Assembly: GCA_002347405.1 (NCBI GenBank) | Contig: DDXB01000014.1 | Coordinates: forward strand, 3,491-17,705 | Direction: 5' to 3' | Origin: Rhodocyclaceae bacterium UBA2271 | GTDB lineage: Bacteria > Pseudomonadota > Gammaproteobacteria > Burkholderiales > Rhodocyclaceae | Length of the DNA stretch: 14,215 nucleotides | Shown: piece after piece, positions 7,388-13,298 of the stretch | How positions within the stretch are numbered: the stretch's first letter is position 1 | Layout: the number at the start of each line of letters is the position of its first letter | The notes under the pieces: model-generated | Told to the model about the DNA's origin: nothing | The model's input: the letters and a program-made list of their open reading frames with translations, nothing else | Databases searched by the model: none | Program-made: the position numbers and the translations under genes

Positions 7388-7794
7388 ACGATCTCAGAGG
7401 ATAACGAGAGAGGGATGACAAAGAATAACAGGAGCAGGGGAACGTGCTTTCGATTTGCGGAGTGCCAGCCGCAAATACTTCTGCCGCGATGGCACCATCC
7501 TCCCGAGTTTCAAGATCGGAGCCCGATGAAATGCCAAGGTTCCATGTGAGACTTTGCACTTTCGGGCGCCGAGGAACAGGAACCCGGCGCCGTTGCAGGA
7601 CGCGAGATGCGTGAACGTTGGGTTCACTTGTTCAATCAAATTCATTTGGCGGGTTAGGCAAATTGTGTAAATGGGGGGGCAGACCACGGTTTTCCTGTCG
7701 CAACCCCCATTTATCATTTACCTTCGCTCCGGCTGAGGGGTATCTCGATGCCGCCAAACCGGCTATGCGAAAGAAATAACCCCGTCCGGAACAT
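7388..7794. other. 407-bp intergenic region with hairpins and a REP-like inverted repeat
   Basis: No convincing gene lies between the cytochrome stop and the methyltransferase start. Short open frames exist (for example - strand 7394-7717), but they span the inverted repeat and lack a ribosome site or recognisable motif. The region holds a hairpin with stems GGCGCCG (7565-7571) and CGGCGCC (7585-7591) and the REP-like element at 7668-7713 listed separately. It must also contain the methyltransferase promoter; no clear -35/-10 pair could be picked. Confidence 0.6.
7668..7713. repeat. REP-like inverted repeat (TAAATGGGGG ... CCCCCATTTA)
   Basis: A perfect 10-bp inverted repeat: TAAATGGGGG at 7668-7677 and CCCCCATTTA at 7704-7713, enclosing 26 bp that include CAGACCACGGTTTTC. 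From memory, GACAGACCACGGTTTT-type strings beside a G-tract recur as REP elements linked to REP-associated tyrosine (Y1) transposases in proteobacteria. No transposase gene is present here, so this would be a lone, non-autonomous copy. It lies about 80 bp past the cytochrome stop. Confidence 0.5.
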
Positions 7795-8406
7795 TCACTG
7801 CAGACTGCCGAGATAAACACCCAAGGCGCGCCTCTCGCTGCCGTTCAGGCCTGCCGCAATAACGTTCATGACGCTTCCGTCGTTGGTGCGCTCCCGAGAG
7901 GCGAACTTCATCAGTTGGTCTTCGATATACGAAGGCAGTTGGCCAGCCAGGCGCGGGAGTTCGGTGGTGCCATGAGCATCATTGCCGTGACAAGCGACAC
8001 AGGCGGAAACCCCGGCAGCCGGGAGGCCTTCGAAATAGATTTTCTTGCCCAGCTCTGCCTCTACAGCATTGCGCACCGGTCTCGACTGCGGCGGGTTCTT
8101 TGAGAAATATTCGGCAAGTTGCGAGATATCGCGATCACTCAGATCTCTTGTCAACCCCGTCATGGCTTCGCTGGTGCGGCGGCCATCGCGAAAATCCCTC
8201 AACTGCTTTTCGAGATACGCAACATTTTGCGCTGCCAGGCGCGGGTAGGTTCTGCTTCCCCGTTCACCTTCGGGTCCATGGCACAGCATGCAGCGGGATT
8301 CAATGATTTCAAGTGCGCGCCGGGAAGGTTCGGCTCCCAGCGGAAATGACGGGAAGGAGATAACGAATAACACCGTACTTGAGACTATCGCGTTCTTCAG
8401 TTTCAT
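7795..8406 (-). CDS. Diheme cytochrome c, c4-type
   Basis: A periplasmic electron carrier of two cytochrome c domains. The 203-aa precursor has a signal peptide (KNAIVSSTVLFVISFPSFPLGA, cleavage near residue 25). Heme-binding motifs are CMLCH (39-43) and CVACH (136-140). Candidate distal Met ligands are M82 (SEAMTGLTRDLSD) and M180 (GSVMNVIAAGL). The PRLAAQN/PRLAGQ motifs after each heme and the ~200-aa length fit the c4 family, which commonly passes electrons to terminal oxidases; the partner here is not visible. ATG 8406 has GGAAGAA just upstream. A 15-bp near-palindrome lies 28-42 bp upstream of the start, a possible operator. It is separated from the TAXI gene by 122 bp. Confidence 0.92.
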   Translation of the reverse strand: MKLKNAIVSSTVLFVISFPSFPLGAEPSRRALEIIESRCMLCHGPEGERGSRTYPRLAAQNVAYLEKQLRDFRDGRRTSEAMTGLTRDLSDRDISQLAEYFSKNPPQSRPVRNAVEAELGKKIYFEGLPAAGVSACVACHGNDAHGTTELPRLAGQLPSYIEDQLMKFASRERTNDGSVMNVIAAGLNGSERRALGVYLGSLQ

Positions 8407-8433
8407 ATTTCTTCCAATTCAATTACAGAACGA

Positions 8434-8448
8434 TTGACTGTCAGTTAA
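8434..8448. promoter_or_regulatory. Near-palindrome upstream of the cytochrome gene
   Basis: TTGACTG-T-CAGTTAA is a 15-bp palindrome with one mismatched pair, 28-42 bp before the cytochrome start codon, where a regulator site or promoter element would sit. It does not match the Fnr/Anr consensus (TTGAT...ATCAA). Function is inferred only from position and symmetry. Confidence 0.3.
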
Positions 8449-8528
8449 AAGAAGGCAGGCATTCGCTAATATTACAGACAGGGCGGCACTTTCATTTTTC
8501 AAAAAAACCGACACGAAGTAGCGGATAT

Positions 8529-9479
8529 TCAGCGCAAGGCGCCGATCTCGCGCAGATAGCGGGCTGCGCCGGGGTGCAGCAGCTCGCTGCGCGGTACTTC
8601 GTTGGCCGTGTTGGCCGCGGTGGTGTAGCGGCCCTGCGCCAGTCGCGCTGCCAGTTTCGCCTCGCCGCGATGCACGGCACGGGCGAGACGGTAGGCGACC
8701 TCATCCGGCAAATCGGCGCGCGCCAGCACAAACGACCACAGGCCGACCGATTGAAGCGCCGTCTGCTGACCGGCATAGCTTCCCGCCGGCACCTCCATGG
8801 GGCGCAGGAACGGATGCCTGGCCTGGATGCGGCTGATCTGCCCTGCATCCGGCACGATGAAACGTGCCCCGCCGGGTGCGGCGGCCACCTCGGTGAATCC
8901 GGGCCAGCCGATGCCGCCACCCCACAAGGCGGCGACTTTGCCACTCAGCACCATTGCCGGGCCGTCGCCGGCCTTGTCCAGAAAAACCGCCTGAAAATCC
9001 CGTTCCGGCACCAGTCCCAGGCCGTCGAGCACGTCGCGGGCCAGTTTCGTCAGCCCGGAGGCGGGCGTTCCGAAGGCGACCGGCTGGCCCTTCAAGTCGG
9101 TAATCGTGCGATAGGGACTATTGCCGCGTACGACGAACATGCCGGGGCCGGGGTACATCGCGGCGATGATGCGCAAGGCGCTGACCGGCTGACCGGCGCC
9201 GGCAAAAGCCGCCTGTGCGGCATTGCCTTCGACCAGGCCGATGTCGAGTTTGCCGGCCTCCAGCAGCGGCAGGTTCTCCGCGCTGCCACGGGTGGCGCGC
9301 GCCTCGATTCGCAAAGACGGATCAACTTCGGTCAGCACCTCGGCCAGATGCTGGCCATAAAGCTGGAAGCCGCCCCCGGGGGTGGCCGTGCCGAGAACCA
9401 CCACCGTGTTTTCCGCCTGTGCCAGCGCACTCAGCAGAACTGTCGCCAGCGTTGCCAGATAGAACCGGAATGTTTGCAT
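8529..9479 (-). CDS. TAXI-family TRAP transporter solute-binding protein
   Basis: A periplasmic binding protein of the TAXI (TRAP-associated extracytoplasmic immunogenic) family. The 316-aa precursor has a signal peptide (TFRFYLATLATVLLSALAQA, cleavage near residue 22). The mature protein opens with the TAXI-like VVVLGTATPGGGFQLYGQHLA, then EARATRGSAENLPLLEAGKLDIGLVEGN, a strand-helix pattern shared by the family. TAXI proteins normally deliver ligand to a DctM-type permease. No TRAP membrane subunit is encoded in this window, so it is an orphan or acts with a distant permease. Ligand unknown; small acids such as glutamate-like compounds are common for the family. ATG 9479 follows a modest GAGG. 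Confidence 0.9.
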   Translation of the reverse strand: MQTFRFYLATLATVLLSALAQAENTVVVLGTATPGGGFQLYGQHLAEVLTEVDPSLRIEARATRGSAENLPLLEAGKLDIGLVEGNAAQAAFAGAGQPVSALRIIAAMYPGPGMFVVRGNSPYRTITDLKGQPVAFGTPASGLTKLARDVLDGLGLVPERDFQAVFLDKAGDGPAMVLSGKVAALWGGGIGWPGFTEVAAAPGGARFIVPDAGQISRIQARHPFLRPMEVPAGSYAGQQTALQSVGLWSFVLARADLPDEVAYRLARAVHRGEAKLAARLAQGRYTTAANTANEVPRSELLHPGAARYLREIGALR

Positions 9480-9572
9480 GTGTCTGCCTCAGTCATCTGT
9501 TCAATAACCGCTGCCAGCACCTGGCCGCGCGGTCGATGCCGCCCATCCGGGGACGCTTGCAAAACTTCGGCA

Positions 9573-10022
9573 TCAGCGAATCAGCAGCACCGACGCCACG
9601 GTGCAAAGCGCCAGCAGAAGATTGACGCCTACCATTTTGCGAATCGAGTTGAGCGTGTCCGCCGCCGCTGGCCACGCGGCTGCCGCGCAATGCTTGCTCA
9701 GCCGTGGATAGAGCACGGCGTAAACATGGCCGAAAATGCCCGCCATCAGCAGGCCGAGCGTCATCATGAGGTGCCAGCCGAGCGGCGCGAACTTGAAGCC
9801 CACCTGCAAGAACAGGGCAAAGCCGCTGATCAGCAGGATGACGACGGCAACCGCGGTGATGCGAAAAAATGACCTGAAGGTGGCCACCCAGAGCGGCAGG
9901 CGCTGGGGCGGTTCGAGCACCTGCACGGCGGCGGGACGCAGGCAGAAGTAGGCAAAGAACATGCCGCCCACCCAGATGATGACGCTGGAAATATGCAGGA
10001 AGAGCAGGAATTGGTTGAACAT
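9573..10022 (-). CDS. CopD-like integral membrane protein
   Basis: A 149-aa inner-membrane protein with four predicted helices: residues 5-28 (LLFLHISSVIIWVGGMFFAYFCL), 50-72 (FFRITAVAVVILLISGFALFL), 80-104 (LGWHLMMTLGLLMAGIFGHVYAV) and 130-148. The opening LHISSVIIWVGGMFFAYFCLRP, with a His in the first helix, is typical of CopD-domain proteins, and a second His pair position (GWHLMM, FGHVY) lies in helix 3. The family includes copper-uptake CopD but many members have no proven role; heme or metal binding is possible. A 93-bp gap separates it from the TAXI gene in the same direction, and its stop overlaps the ATG of a 26-codon frame of doubtful reality. No clear ribosome site precedes ATG 10022. 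Confidence 0.82.
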   Translation of the reverse strand: MFNQFLLFLHISSVIIWVGGMFFAYFCLRPAAVQVLEPPQRLPLWVATFRSFFRITAVAVVILLISGFALFLQVGFKFAPLGWHLMMTLGLLMAGIFGHVYAVLYPRLSKHCAAAAWPAAADTLNSIRKMVGVNLLLALCTVASVLLIR

Positions 10023-10194
10023 GGTGTCGTATGCCAGTGTGATTGATTAAAAGACAAGTGTAGCGAAACTGCTGTGCTGATGGGAAAGTTTGCGTTGTGG
10101 TTCGAGCAGTCCCGGAGCTCGAAGCCGAGCGGAACACGTGCGCGTAGCTGCAGGCGTCCGGGCAACTTGAGGTAAGCGTGAGCAGGGTCGCCCG

Positions 10195-10226
10195 AGGTCT
10201 TGCACGCACCAGCGGATGCAAGACCT
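10195..10226. repeat. Perfect 10-bp inverted repeat
   Basis: AGGTCTTGCA (10195-10204) and TGCAAGACCT (10217-10226) are exact reverse complements around a 12-nt loop. A G-T wobble and a C-G pair can extend the stem outward by two. There is no T-tract, and it lies about 75 bp beyond the probable MBL terminator. It may be an operator, an RNA structure or a dispersed repeat. Confidence 0.5.
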
Positions 10227-10300
10227 TGACGCGCGGCTCGTCAAAGCGCCCGGGAATGTCCAAGGGCGTGCGCGACAAAGTCGGCGCTGGCGAGATGAAA

Positions 10301-10316
10301 TGCCCCGCATGGGGCA
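10301..10316 (-). terminator. Probable intrinsic terminator of the MBL-fold gene
   Basis: On the - strand, TGCCCC-ATGC-GGGGCA forms a perfect 6-bp stem with a 4-nt loop, followed by TTTCATCT. It lies 20 bp past the stop of the MBL-fold gene. The T-run is short, so efficiency is uncertain. Confidence 0.5.
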
Positions 10317-10335
10317 CGGCGTCAGGCGAATTCGC

Positions 10336-11301
10336 TCAGCACCCCGCGGTGCATTTCCCGGTGGCGTCGAACTCCATCGTCTTGCCCGAGAGCGGGACGT
10401 GCACCGGCACCTTGACTGCCTTCATGAAGGCTTCCGTCTTGCTGCCCGGGCGTACCTTGCCGCCCACGGTGCCGACTTCGTTGGCGTGCGAGGCAATTAC
10501 CGCCGCCGGCTTGACGAGATCGTTGATCACGTAGGTGGCCTCGACCGGACCGGTCGTGAAGCCGCCGCCGATGTTCATGACGGCAAGCTTGGCGTTGTAG
10601 TGGTTGCGCACCACCAGTTCCTGGTCGGCGGTGATGCCGGTGTCGCCGGAGAGGTAGGCCACCAGCCCGTTGCTGAAGTGGACGACGAAACCGGTCGCCG
10701 GGCCGACGTTGCCGGCGATGCCGGCCTCCTTCATCGCCTTGCCGACGACGCCGCCGAAGTAATCGGGATCGAGGCCGTTGCTGTGCAGCGCGGCAACCGT
10801 GGCGATGCGCACGCCGCCGAGGGTGACGCTGCCGCCAAAGCGGGTGAGGATCGAGTTGGCGGGATCGCCGTCGTTCGCCTTGAGCTTGGCCGCAAAGAAG
10901 GGCGGCATCTCGCTGCCGCTCACGATCTTCGACTTCTTGGCCAGCGCGATGTTCACGACGTTGGAGTTGGGCATTGCCGAAACCGAAGTGTCGGGCTTGT
11001 CGCAGCTGCCCGCGTTCGGTTCCTTGTTGTGCGCGTTGCCGACATGGTCGCCGTGCATGTGGCTGATGAGGATGACGTCGATCTTGCCGAGCCGCGGATC
11101 AGTGCCACCGGCAACGGTACGGCCGGGATCGTAGAGGATGCGCGTGCCATTCGGATCCTCGAAGACCAGCGCGCGGTCCTGGGGGCAGAACTCGCCGTCG
11201 ATGCCGCCCAGCGGGGTGACCTTCACGCTCTGCGCGAAGGCGGGAAGTGTGAGTGCGGCACAGACGACGCCAACGGCCGCGATCGAGGTCGAACGACTCA
11301 T
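10336..11301 (-). CDS. Exported metallo-beta-lactamase-fold hydrolase
   Basis: A 321-aa precursor with a signal peptide (SIAAVGVVCAALTLPAFAQ, cleavage near residue 24), hence periplasmic. The metal-binding motif is HMHGDHVG (81-88); further candidate ligands are H173 (AALHSNG), D220 (YLSGDTG) and H272 (ASHANE), giving a complete two-metal MBL site. The overall order resembles UlaG/YtkL-like hydrolases rather than class B beta-lactamases, so lactone or phosphodiester-type substrates are as likely as any antibiotic. Four cysteines in the mature protein (C39, C100, C317, C321) could form disulfides. The true start is ATG 11301, with AGGAGG eight bases upstream; the frame upstream to 11505 lacks coding character. 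A promoter candidate lies at 11334-11363. Confidence 0.9.
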   Translation of the reverse strand: MSRSTSIAAVGVVCAALTLPAFAQSVKVTPLGGIDGEFCPQDRALVFEDPNGTRILYDPGRTVAGGTDPRLGKIDVILISHMHGDHVGNAHNKEPNAGSCDKPDTSVSAMPNSNVVNIALAKKSKIVSGSEMPPFFAAKLKANDGDPANSILTRFGGSVTLGGVRIATVAALHSNGLDPDYFGGVVGKAMKEAGIAGNVGPATGFVVHFSNGLVAYLSGDTGITADQELVVRNHYNAKLAVMNIGGGFTTGPVEATYVINDLVKPAAVIASHANEVGTVGGKVRPGSKTEAFMKAVKVPVHVPLSGKTMEFDATGKCTAGC

Positions 11302-11333
11302 GAGGAAGCCCTCCTGTGGTGGTTGGGAATGCC

Positions 11334-11363
11334 AAGATACCACCGTCGGGCCATGGGTATCAA
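11334..11363 (-). promoter_or_regulatory. Candidate sigma-70 promoter of the MBL-fold gene
   Basis: On the - strand, TTGATA (complement of 11358-11363) and TATCTT (complement of 11334-11339) are separated by 18 bp, with -10 about 32 bp upstream of the start codon. Directly upstream is an inverted repeat ACCATG (11363-11368) and CATGGT (11376-11381), a possible regulator site. Confidence 0.4.
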
Positions 11364-11821
11364 CCATGCTGTAGTCATGGTATCGAACGGGGCGGTTGCC
11401 CGCAAGGGCGGCATTGTTACAAGCGTCGGCCGCCCTTGGAAAAAGCCGGGCATCGAACCTTGGCTTGGCGATGATGTGGCGTCCAAGGACGGGCGCGTGA
11501 CCCAATTGCCGCCGTTGCGCCAGCGCCGACTTTCAAAGTGGGAGCATGGCTCATGGATCGTTCGTCAACTCGGTGGCAGGATGCCATTGGCCCGTATTGC
11601 AATGCGGATAACATCGAGAAACTGGTGGTGTATCACGGGCATGGACAGTAGCGGGCAGGCCGGAAGCATCCCCGGTCGGGCTCCTGAAAAGTCGGTGCTG
11701 GCGGTACGGCGATCCGTGTACTATTTATGCCGAAGGGCACTGGAAATAGCGTGACCCAGACCCTTTTAATATGGGAGTTGCCGTCCCTGACGATCCATGC
11801 GCTGGTGTTGCGTGCTGCCGA

Positions 11822-11830
11822 TGCTATAGT
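11822..11830 (+). promoter_or_regulatory. Candidate extended -10 promoter of the DsbB-like gene
   Basis: TG-C-TATAGT is an extended -10 element about 70 bp before the DsbB-like start. No good -35 hexamer is found at 16-18 bp, which is typical of extended -10 promoters. Support is from sequence match only. Confidence 0.35.
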
Positions 11831-11902
11831 CAGCGGGCACCAAAAGGCGTAGGCCGACAGGAGTTTCCGGGCTATGCTGCGTCATTCGCCGGGAGAATCC
11901 TC

Positions 11903-12310
11903 ATGTCGCTCGACTTTCTGGTTCGTCACATACGCATCATCGGTTTCATGGGCATCGTCATCAGCGTGGTGGCCTGGTGGCTTGATCTCGATGGCTGGGT
12001 CTATACGTGCCCCTACTGCCGCGTGCAACGCACCGTCATCGGGTTGCTCGGCCTGCTGATGATCCTGCCCAACCCGCAGCGCTGGGTTTTGCGCTATGTG
12101 GCGTCGGTGTTTGCCGTGTTCGGCCTGGTGGTGGCGGCCATGCATTTCTTCAACAACCTGAAGGAATTGATTTCAGGCGATTACGTCTGGGACGATGAAT
12201 TGTACTTCGACCCATTGCTGCTTGCCTTCTGCGCGTTGTGGATCATGACCGGGCAGATTCTGCTCTTGTATCAAAAGCCGGGTCGTTCCGGAAAGCCCGT
12301 TAGCGGATGA
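11903..12310 (+). CDS. Small DsbB-like membrane protein with one CPYC motif
   Basis: A 135-aa protein with four hydrophobic helices (about 10-26, 44-56, 62-82, 104-123). The motif VYTCPYCRVQRTVIGLLGL (33-51) places a CxxC pair just before helix 2, exactly where DsbB carries its quinone-linked disulfide (CxxC followed by xxxR). The second, DsbA-facing cysteine pair of DsbB is absent: the only other Cys is C110 within helix 4. At 135 aa it is also shorter than DsbB (~170). It may be a divergent thiol oxidoreductase or a minimal DsbB-like protein; a full DsbA-oxidising cycle looks unlikely. ATG 11903 has GGGAG about 8 bp upstream; the longer frame from 11771 has no hydrophobic content. Convergent with the CopK-like gene. 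Confidence 0.78.
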   Translation: MSLDFLVRHIRIIGFMGIVISVVAWWLDLDGWVYTCPYCRVQRTVIGLLGLLMILPNPQRWVLRYVASVFAVFGLVVAAMHFFNNLKELISGDYVWDDELYFDPLLLAFCALWIMTGQILLLYQKPGRSGKPVSG

Positions 12311-12406
12311 AGCGCTCCGCGATCCAGCCCTTGGTCTTTTCCATGCCCATGTCGAAGCTGCCGAATGTCCAAATAAAAACGAACCTGGCCTCTTTTCATT
12401 AACAAC

Positions 12407-12434
12407 AGAAGCGGCCCTCGCAGGAGCCGCTTCT
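12407..12434 (-). terminator. Hairpin between convergent DsbB-like and CopK-like genes
   Basis: AGAAGCGGC (12407-12415) and GCCGCTTCT (12426-12434) form a perfect 9-bp stem with a 10-nt loop, 27 bp after the CopK-like stop. On the - strand it is followed by GTTGTTAATG, a weak T-rich tail, so it most likely ends copK transcription and could also stop read-through from the + strand. Confidence 0.6.
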
Positions 12435-12460
12435 CGTTCAGGATGGTCGGTTAATTAGCA

Positions 12461-12757
12461 TCATCCATCGTGCCCCTCCCGGAGCAGGGAATCCAGGCGC
12501 GCAACTTCGTCGCTCTGCATCTGGATTTTCTGGCCATCCTTGGTTTCCAGTTCCGTGCCACGCTTCATACGCATGGCGTGACCGTACTTATCTTCCACTG
12601 CCATCTTGCCGTCCTTGAAGACGTAGAGTGTCGAACCATCTTTCAGATCGATCAGTTGTTTCGCTGCGGCGCTAGCGGCATCGTGGGCAAACGCAGCCGT
12701 TGCACCCGCGGTGCTCAGAACAGCAATCAGGGCCAGCTTTGCAAATTTGGTTTTCAT
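12461..12757 (-). CDS. copK: CopK-family periplasmic copper-binding protein
   Basis: A small periplasmic copper-binding protein. The 98-aa precursor has a signal peptide (KFAKLALIAVLSTAGATAAFA, cleavage after about residue 24). The mature part LKDGSTLYVFKDGKMAVEDKYG...ETKDGQKIQM closely follows Cupriavidus CopK (DLQDGSKVHVFKDGKMGMENKFG...), and the C-terminal GHDG keeps the His near the end. In CopK, as I recall, Cu(I) is held by Met28, Met38, Met44 and Met54 of the mature protein. By alignment, the Met28 and Met44 positions are Val54 and Leu70 here, whereas Met64 and Met80 are kept and Met52 and Met62 are nearby. ATG 12757 has an excellent AAGGAG six bases upstream. CopK normally belongs to a copper-resistance cluster; none of its other genes is here, though the CopD-like gene lies 2.4 kb away. 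Confidence 0.85.
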   Translation of the reverse strand: MKTKFAKLALIAVLSTAGATAAFAHDAASAAAKQLIDLKDGSTLYVFKDGKMAVEDKYGHAMRMKRGTELETKDGQKIQMQSDEVARLDSLLREGHDG

Positions 12758-12923
12758 GGTTATCTCCTTGTGATGTTGGGATGAGGCCATCGGGTATTTC
12801 TCGTCCGACGGTGATGCCATCTTAGGAGTTGCATACCAACAGGAAGCTGATCGGAGGATTACGATTCAGTCAGCTTTCTGTTTGGCGGCTTCTGGCCGGC
12901 CACCTAATCTGACTGTGTCAATC

Positions 12924-12942
12924 GTTAAGGGCCCGTTAAGGG
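12924..12942. promoter_or_regulatory. Tandem GTTAAGGG direct repeat with 11-bp period
   Basis: GTTAAGGG occurs at 12924-12931 and again at 12935-12942, spaced one helical turn. This arrangement is typical of OmpR/PhoB-type response-regulator sites. It lies 167 bp or more upstream of copK, so a CopR-like role is possible but unproven; it also borders the REP sequence and could belong to it. Confidence 0.3.
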
Positions 12943-13047
12943 TCAAGCTCGAATTAAATTCGCGACGGGCTGCGACATTGCGAAACTTAGTGAAATAAGC
13001 AATCTATGCCAAGTGGAAAACATGCAAAACAAATCGAGCCTGACCCC
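12939..13047. repeat. REPIN-like inverted pair
   Basis: The 17-mer at 12939-12955 (AGGGTCAAGCTCGAATT) and the reverse complement of 13031-13047 (GGGGTCAGGCTCGATTT) agree at 14 of 17 positions, forming an inverted pair around 75 bp. The GGGTCA-GCTCGA core resembles, from memory, REP sequences mobilised by REP-associated tyrosine transposases. The left copy contains a small palindrome CGAATT-A-AATTCG (12950-12962). The right copy abuts the IS fragment. Confidence 0.5.
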
Positions 13048-13165
13048 TTTTTCCTTCCGTTATCGCGGTCTGGCGAAGAACGCCAACCGGGCCTTTGCCA
13101 TGCTGGCCATGCTCAACATCAACAAATGGGGACGACCGCTGACGGGAGAGGTGCGTCCGGCATGA
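13022..13165 (+). pseudogene. 3' remnant of an IS5-like transposase
   Basis: This 47-codon open frame ends RYRGLAKNANRAFAMLAM, NINKWGRPLTGEVRPA. The YRGLxKNxxR motif and following hydrophobic helix are typical of the C-terminal end of IS5-family (IS4-superfamily) transposases, at the region after the catalytic Glu. The DDE catalytic core is missing. The first nine residues (MQNKSSLTP) are encoded by the REP-like copy rather than by transposase sequence, so the frame is a chance fusion at about base 13048. It lies about 115 bp from a candidate terminal repeat at 13281-13298. Not expected to be functional. Confidence 0.65.
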
Positions 13166-13298
13166 GCAGAATGGGCGCAAATCCCCCGCATCCTGGCTCG
13201 AAAAAGGCCAACTACCCAATGAAAATGATATTCCCGTCACGGTTTTGTCTCGATTTCAGTTTGTCGCCGATTTTTGCGGTGGCTTATTCAGTGTTTCC
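13048..13298 (+). mobile_element. Truncated IS5-like insertion sequence, right end only
   Basis: The fragment runs from the transposase C-terminal codons (first clear at about 13055) to a probable terminal repeat GGCTTATTCAGTGTTTCC (13281-13298), read outward. On the - strand this is GGAAACACTGAATAAGCC, the type of end carried by several IS5-group elements. No matching left end is present elsewhere in the window, so the element was truncated, with its left break at the REPIN-like pair. Confidence 0.5.

Larger units (their letters stand above)
10023..10335. other. 313-bp intergenic region with two hairpins
   Basis: No gene is supported between the MBL-fold stop and the CopD-like start. Long frames crossing it are out of frame with the real genes and have no motif. 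The region contains a perfect 10-bp stem-loop (10195-10226) and a terminator-like hairpin (10301-10316), listed separately, plus the presumed promoter of the CopD-like gene, which could not be pinpointed. Confidence 0.6.
11302..11902. other. Gene-poor 601-bp region between divergent genes
   Basis: This divergent region upstream of the MBL and DsbB-like genes must hold both promoters (listed separately). Between 11390 and 11820 no convincing coding region is visible. The best small frame is + 11553-11651 (32 aa, MDRSSTRWQDAIGPYCNADN...), preceded by GGGAG nine bases upstream; it matches nothing I recognise. Several broken frames suggest decayed sequence. Confidence 0.55.
12758..13287. other. 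Regulatory region of copK and mosaic of repeats and IS remnant
   Basis: This 530-bp stretch has no intact gene. Next to copK it holds an inverted repeat CAGTCAG (12867-12873) and CTGACTG (12909-12915), 110-158 bp upstream of the start, then the tandem pair GTTAAGGG at 12924 and 12935. The rest is the REPIN-like pair and the IS fragment, listed separately. Local A/T content rises past 12950. Confidence 0.55.

Noticed and set aside
7394..7717. 107-codon - strand frame between methyltransferase and cytochrome genes
   Set aside because: It begins within the REP-like inverted repeat, has no ribosome site and no recognisable motif.
9493..9573. 26-codon - strand frame whose ATG overlaps the CopD-like stop
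   Set aside because: The overlap suggests coupling, but the peptide is Arg-rich without hydrophobic or conserved features; kept only as a remark in the CopD-like entry.
8379..9872. Long + strand open frame across the cytochrome, TAXI and CopD-like genes
   Set aside because: It spans three real - strand genes and their spacers; composition is typical of an antisense shadow.
10336..11301. Antibiotic-degrading class B beta-lactamase
   Set aside because: The MBL metal motif is present, but the spacing and the later motifs look like UlaG/YtkL-type hydrolases.
10216..11754. Long + strand open frame opposite the MBL-fold gene
   Set aside because: It is antisense to a gene with a complete metal-binding motif and signal peptide, and its own translation has no domain.
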